A stretch of DNA of 64,000 nucleotides, taken from NCBI RefSeq assembly GCF_032490495.1, contig NZ_JAVYJB010000005.1, forward strand, positions 124,001 to 188,000. The letters are read 5' to 3'. This document shows, piece by piece, positions 60,538 through 64,000 of this stretch. Position numbers and translations under genes: made by a program. Source of the stretch: Pilosibacter fragilis. GTDB lineage: Bacteria; Bacillota; Clostridia; Lachnospirales; Lachnospiraceae. How positions within the stretch are numbered: position 1 is the stretch's first letter; every line of letters starts with the position of its first letter. The notes below the pieces were generated by a model. It had not been told where the DNA came from. It saw nothing but the letters and a program-made list of their open reading frames with translations, and did not search any database.

Positions 60538-61302
60538 TTATAAGTTTTGCAGCACCTTCAGCGCGTCCTTCTTTACGATCAGATCATAATGTTCCGCATA
60601 GTAAGCGCCGGACGCAGCGGCATCGCCCTTTAATCTTGTTCCGTATTCGGAGAGAGTATTGCAGACTCTGTTGAAGGAACTCTCACTGTCATTTTCCTTC
60701 TTGAGGATCAGGTAGAAGACCCCATTTTCCGGATTCTTGTAGAGAACACTGTTTCCTTTAAAAACAGCACCGGTCTGCCGTGCGGCTTCACAGACGAGGT
60801 CGAGGGAAGAAAACTGGTAGATCCTTGTAAACTGAGCCGGATTCTTCGACTCTTCCTTTCCCTGCGGTCCATTTGCCGTTGCAGCTGGTGCCGCAGGAGC
60901 TTTTTCTCCCTCCGGCTTTAAAATTCCGCTCTGGGTCAGGATATTGATCAGGCCGTCAGCGCCTTCCAGCACTTCCGCGGTGAGATTCCCCCATCCGTTA
61001 TCATTCTCGTCCTCTTCCGGTGAGAACTTGGAGAACCGGGTATCCAGTTCCTCTGGATCTTCCATCTTTGTGATGATCAGCATAACACTCTCGTTCGCCA
61101 TCGGGATCGCCTCGACCATAAGCGGGATATCCTCGACCTCGAAACCGACCTCATTTGCGGCGCGCTGGATCATCTCGCGGAAAAGATTACGGGCTTTCTC
61201 GCTTCCATAGGCCAGCTCGCCGAGATTCATATTCCGGACACTCAGGTCAAAGTTGCTGAGGGTGCAGCGGATCTGATTTTCATTGATACGTTCTATTTTC
61301 AT
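60538..61302 (-). CDS. mecA: Adaptor protein MecA-like
   Basis: Adaptor that hands substrates to the ClpCP protease. The N-terminal domain MKIERINENQIRCTLSNFDLSVRNMNLGELAYGSEKARNLFREMIQRAANEVGF (~residues 1-55) is the substrate-binding part. An acidic and Pro/Ala-rich linker (~residues 85-150) follows, and the C-terminal ClpC-binding domain contains FTRIYQFSSLDLVCEAARQTGAVFKGNSVLYKNPENGVFYLIL. Length 254. Start ATG 61302 with AGGAAGTG. A terminator lies directly downstream. Confidence 0.92.
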   Translation of the reverse strand: MKIERINENQIRCTLSNFDLSVRNMNLGELAYGSEKARNLFREMIQRAANEVGFEVEDIPLMVEAIPMANESVMLIITKMEDPEELDTRFSKFSPEEDENDNGWGNLTAEVLEGADGLINILTQSGILKPEGEKAPAAPAATANGPQGKEESKNPAQFTRIYQFSSLDLVCEAARQTGAVFKGNSVLYKNPENGVFYLILKKENDSESSFNRVCNTLSEYGTRLKGDAAASGAYYAEHYDLIVKKDALKVLQNL

Positions 61303-61546
61303 AGGATCACTTCCTGTCTGGTTAAAATCAAAATATTCGCGGTATGCTGTAATTCCCATTATAAGAGGGCAGAAAACCGCATTTTTACATTTATAATATA
61401 CTATATCCTATTCAGTTTTTGCAATCGTATGAGGGAAATTTATTAAAATTTAATCAGTTTGACATCTACAAGATGGTCTGAAGCGGGAGTGTGTATATTA
61501 GAATAGTCGCAAGAGGTTGTGTTGCCGGAAGGAGGTGTGACGGTTT

Positions 61547-62929
61547 ATCGAGCGCGTTCTGTTTGGCAAGTATCGGTTGTGCAGAGAGCTGGGAAACGGG
61601 CGATCCGGTACTGTATATCTGGCGTATCACGTTGAGCTGGAAGAATACAGGGCGGTAAAAGTAGTCCCGAAATCCCTGGCGGATTATGATACTTTTAGAA
61701 AAGAAGCACTTTTTCTGAAAACACTGAGACATCCGGGAATCCCCATCGTCTACGATGTGGAGGAAGATACCGGATACAGTTATCTGATCGAAGAATATCT
61801 GGAAGGCGAATCTTTATATGCCCTGGTAAAACGCCTGGGCAGCTTGTCGGTTAAGGCGGCAGCTGATCTTGGAATACAGATCTGCCGTATCATTCAGTTT
61901 ATGAATTCAGCAGAAAATCCTATTTTATATTTAGACTTGCAGCCCAAAAATCTGCTGGTGTGCAATGGAGTCCTTCGCCTGACGGATTTTGATCATGCAC
62001 AATACGCGTCAGATGCCGCTGCGTTTGGTGAGCGGTACGGAACGATCGGTTTTGCGGCACCGGAACAGTACACGGGGGAACCACTGGACTGCCGGACGGA
62101 CGTGTACGCGATCGGTGCGCTGCTCTACTTTATGAGCCGTGGGGATGCGCCGGGAAGTGTTCCGGAATACAGGAATGAACCGGAATACAGGATGTTTGAC
62201 CGGATCATCCGCGGGTGTATGGAAAAGGAGAAAGAAGCGCGTTACCAGAGTGCGGATGAACTGCAGGAAACGCTGCAGGAGCTGCAAAATCAACTGAAGG
62301 AACAGGCAGCAGAATCTCGAATCGTTGTTTTTGCCGGGGCGGCAGCGGGGATCGGAACAACCCATGCGGCTCTCGGAATGTCTCATTTTCTGACCCGGAA
62401 TGGGTGTCCGGCTTTATATCAGGAAGCTTATGATACGTCTGCGGTTCGCACACTTGCGAAAAATATGGGAATCAAAACGGACCGGACCGGCGTATATCGA
62501 ATCGGATGCGGAAGCATCCGGCCTTATTATGGCGAGGCTGTGAAGCTGCCATATCTTTATTTTCCAGTAATCATAAAGGATGTGGGAGTGATCCGCCCGG
62601 AAGAGAAACTTCCGGAAGCAGATTTTTATGTTCTTGTATGCGGGGGAAAATGGTGGGAGATCGACAGGACTGTGAATGCGGCGAAGATCTTAAAAAGCCG
62701 TGGGAATGTGATCCTGCTCTTCAATCATATGGAGAAAAAAGCACGTCTGAAACTTCCAAAAGTTTTATCTGATATTCATTATTTCTTTCTTCCGTTCTTT
62801 TCAAATCCATTCAGAGAAGATAAAGCTGCCAACACCTGTTACCGGGATCTATGGAACGATGGTACAGGGGAAACCAGATGGAAAAGAAAAAAATTATCAC
62901 AGAGACTCAGGAGAAGCGATGCAGAATGA
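61547..62929 (+). CDS. Serine/threonine protein kinase fused to a ParA/MinD-like domain
   Basis: Two-domain protein. Kinase part: ELGNGRSGTVYLAY (G-loop), YRAVKVV (catalytic Lys), YLDLQPKNLLV (catalytic Asp and Asn; the usual HRD is YLD), LTDFDHAQ (DFG is DFD) and FAAPEQYTG (APE). The C-terminal part, from IVVFAGAAAGIGTTHAALGMSHFL, has a ParA-like fold but the Walker Lys is Thr. The start is odd: GGAGG (61531-61535) points to the codons TTT-ATC-GAG (61544 on), there is a TGA at 61538, and the first TTG (61577) lies 41 bases away. I place the start at ATC 61547; a non-standard start or one missing base is possible. It precedes two genes of a likely single system. Confidence 0.8.
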   Translation: MERVLFGKYRLCRELGNGRSGTVYLAYHVELEEYRAVKVVPKSLADYDTFRKEALFLKTLRHPGIPIVYDVEEDTGYSYLIEEYLEGESLYALVKRLGSLSVKAAADLGIQICRIIQFMNSAENPILYLDLQPKNLLVCNGVLRLTDFDHAQYASDAAAFGERYGTIGFAAPEQYTGEPLDCRTDVYAIGALLYFMSRGDAPGSVPEYRNEPEYRMFDRIIRGCMEKEKEARYQSADELQETLQELQNQLKEQAAESRIVVFAGAAAGIGTTHAALGMSHFLTRNGCPALYQEAYDTSAVRTLAKNMGIKTDRTGVYRIGCGSIRPYYGEAVKLPYLYFPVIIKDVGVIRPEEKLPEADFYVLVCGGKWWEIDRTVNAAKILKSRGNVILLFNHMEKKARLKLPKVLSDIHYFFLPFFSNPFREDKAANTCYRDLWNDGTGETRWKRKKLSQRLRRSDAE

Positions 62930-63480
62930 TCGGAATCGCTGGGAGCAATACCGGGGTGGGGTGCACCCATTTTTCGATCATGCTGACAAACTATCTCGCG
63001 GGATACCTCAGAAGGAAAGCCATACTGCTGGAATTTAATGAGTCGGGGGACTTAGAAAAGCTTGAATACGTCTGCACGGGGCAGATGGGACAGAAAAATC
63101 CATACAGGGTACTGGATGCGGATTATTATAAGTATGCAGGACCGGAGGCTGTGAAGGAGGTGCTTCAGAGGGGATATGACGATATCCTGATCGATTTCGG
63201 ATCGGTCAAAGATGGCGCAAACGAATTATATTGGAGATGCGATAAAAAGTTCCTGGTGGGTTCCTTTACGGAGTGGCAGCAGGAGAGTTTCCGGGAATTC
63301 GAGATGGAACAGAGAGCGAAACAGAAAAAAAGCTGGCAGAGTCTCGCGGTATTTGGAAGCGAGGAGACCAGAAGAGAATTCTCGAGAAGATTTCGGATCA
63401 ATGCAGAACGGATTCCGTTTTCAGCGGACGCCTTCTCGGTCACGAAGGAGTGCGGGGAATTTTTTCAGCGTATTCTGTAA
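62878..63480 (+). CDS. ParA/MinD-like protein lacking the Walker Lys
   Basis: Protein of 200 residues with a ParA-like fold. MIGIAGSNTGVGCTHFSIMLTNYL (~residues 17-40) aligns with the deviant Walker A of MinD/ParA, but the expected Lys before Thr is Cys. AILLEFNESGDLEKLEY follows the second strand and DDILIDFGSVKDGANELYWRCDKKFLVGSFTEWQ the Walker B and later region. ATG 62878 lies 51 bases inside the kinase gene, so translation is coupled; the visible site is GGGG. ATP binding is doubtful, so a scaffold or regulator is more likely than an ATPase. It resembles the kinase fusion's C-terminal domain (GxGxTH in both). Confidence 0.78.
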   Translation: MEKKKIITETQEKRCRMIGIAGSNTGVGCTHFSIMLTNYLAGYLRRKAILLEFNESGDLEKLEYVCTGQMGQKNPYRVLDADYYKYAGPEAVKEVLQRGYDDILIDFGSVKDGANELYWRCDKKFLVGSFTEWQQESFREFEMEQRAKQKKSWQSLAVFGSEETRREFSRRFRINAERIPFSADAFSVTKECGEFFQRIL

Positions 63481-63751
63481 AAATGACATAAAAGGACGAT
63501 TTCCCTAACCGTTATAAAGGGAAAAGCCTGATACTCAGAAATGTCACAATAAATGAGATCTGACCGGCTAAGAATACAGCAGCGGGGAAAAACATGTCAC
63601 AGTATAACCTTCTTCAGCCATCGCGGAAAAGCCGGGAACAGAGGCATTTAATAACTTAAAATCGACAGCGCAGAGGGAGAACGTTCAATGAAGAGCATCG
63701 ATAAGACCGTGCATGCCATAGATATGCGGCACGAAGAAAAGAAAGGTGTAT

Positions 63752-64000
63752 ATGGGTATGGAAACAGCAAGCGGAACGTATGACTCGGAAAATCGAAGTG
63801 TCGAGGAGATGACGCGCTATCTGAATGGACTTAAGCGGTACACGGAAAAAGGGATCCCGATCTACATGGACGGAAAACTTTCCGGGCAGAGAGAATGGGA
63901 GAAACTGTTTGAAGTTCGTGAGGATGGAATGTTCTATATGGGAGATTATGTCCAGGCGGAAGGCGGCGGTCTGAAGGAGATACGGTTTGATAAGGTCTAT
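63752..64000 (+). CDS. Hypothetical protein, 3' end outside window
   Basis: At least 83 codons from ATG 63752 (GAAAGG upstream; ATG 63758 also possible) run open to the window end. MGMETASGTYDSENRSVEEMTRYLNGLKRYTEKGIPIYMDGKLSGQREWEKLFEVREDGMFYMGDYVQAEGGGLKEIRFDKVY has no recognised motif. It is probably cytoplasmic and follows the kinase and ParA-like genes on the same strand. A 31-codon frame from ATG 63689 overlaps its start in another frame and is not convincing. The interval 63481-63751 otherwise holds no gene I recognise. Confidence 0.65.
   Translation, partial: MGMETASGTYDSENRSVEEMTRYLNGLKRYTEKGIPIYMDGKLSGQREWEKLFEVREDGMFYMGDYVQAEGGGLKEIRFDKVY

Noticed and set aside
63689..63784. 31-codon frame with a fair ribosome site before the last partial gene
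   Set aside because: Overlaps the next gene in another frame and its composition gives no support; left as a note only.
1..64000. CRISPR arrays, tRNA or rRNA genes
   Set aside because: I saw no regularly spaced repeats with unique spacers and no tRNA T-loop or acceptor pattern that folds; noted as absent as far as I can see by eye.

Overview
The window looks like chromosomal DNA of a Gram-positive, low-to-mid GC anaerobe, most likely a gut Lachnospiraceae (Clostridia). The reasons are the Firmicutes-type core block rpsF-ssb-rpsR ... gdpP-rplI-dnaB, the murC / DnaD-like / DnaI-like / long-form PRPP synthetase block, MecA, lipoproteins with a Thr/Ala/Glu-rich linker after the lipobox, AGGAGG ribosome-binding sites, many intrinsic terminators and a bile-salt-hydrolase-like gene. 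I cannot name the species.

Layout. 0-2.8 kb (minus strand): a four-gene TauT/SsuABC-type ABC transporter operon that includes a small cysteine-rich protein with a hydrogenase-like C-terminal motif. 2.9-5.7 kb: a visibly AT-rich accessory patch (XRE regulator, a frameshifted gene, a DUF4143-type ATPase). 5.7-6.5 kb: a QueT-type transporter under a preQ1-I-like riboswitch. 6.8-12.2 kb: murC, a DnaA-box cluster, DnaD- and DnaI-like replication genes, PRPP synthetase. 12.5-15.2 kb: AroM, a remnant of a Fis-type helix-turn-helix, a MITE-like repeat, a lipoprotein, a nitroreductase. 15.4-24.4 kb: a peptide-use region (M20 peptidase, Crp/Fnr regulator, YfcC carrier, M28 peptidase, dipeptide-epimerase-like enolase, M19 dipeptidase, bile-salt-hydrolase family enzyme). 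24.4-28.2 kb: a polar amino acid ABC transporter, a truncated antiporter and a nitroreductase. 28.3-35.5 kb: M20 peptidase, L,D-transpeptidase, SseB, M28 peptidase, GNAT. 35.6-37.9 kb: KDG kinase and a KDPG aldolase-VOC fusion (Entner-Doudoroff lower branch). 38-45.8 kb: DUF2156, GNAT, sirtuin, aldo/keto reductase, DUF951, shikimate kinase, LysR and a sodium symporter. 45.9-49.1 kb: TctCBA. 49.3-61.3 kb: the ribosomal/replication block with DUF819, MBL-fold, MerR-like, ferredoxin, DUF1858 and MecA genes. 61.5-64 kb: a kinase fused to a ParA-like domain, a second ParA-like protein and a partial unknown gene, apparently the start of a larger system.

Between the genes there are three families of dispersed structured repeats. 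The clearest is a 133-142 bp element with terminal inverted repeats, found three times, each copy flanked by a perfect 8-9 bp target duplication. The second is a multi-hairpin element found four times, three of them directly behind an intrinsic terminator. The third is a hairpin repeat found as an inverted pair around the amino-acid-binding lipoprotein gene plus one fragment. Three candidate small RNAs have a promoter and a terminator but no convincing protein: 50.9 kb plus, 53.4 kb minus, and 53.7 kb plus inside an inverted repeat that resembles a decayed type I toxin locus.

How the genes work together: the Crp/Fnr regulator probably controls the divergent carrier-peptidase-epimerase operon through two palindromes between them. 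The kinase and aldolase share one minus-strand transcript with a strong promoter and repressor-type repeats. The DnaA boxes sit directly upstream of the primosome genes, which suggests DnaA control of that operon.
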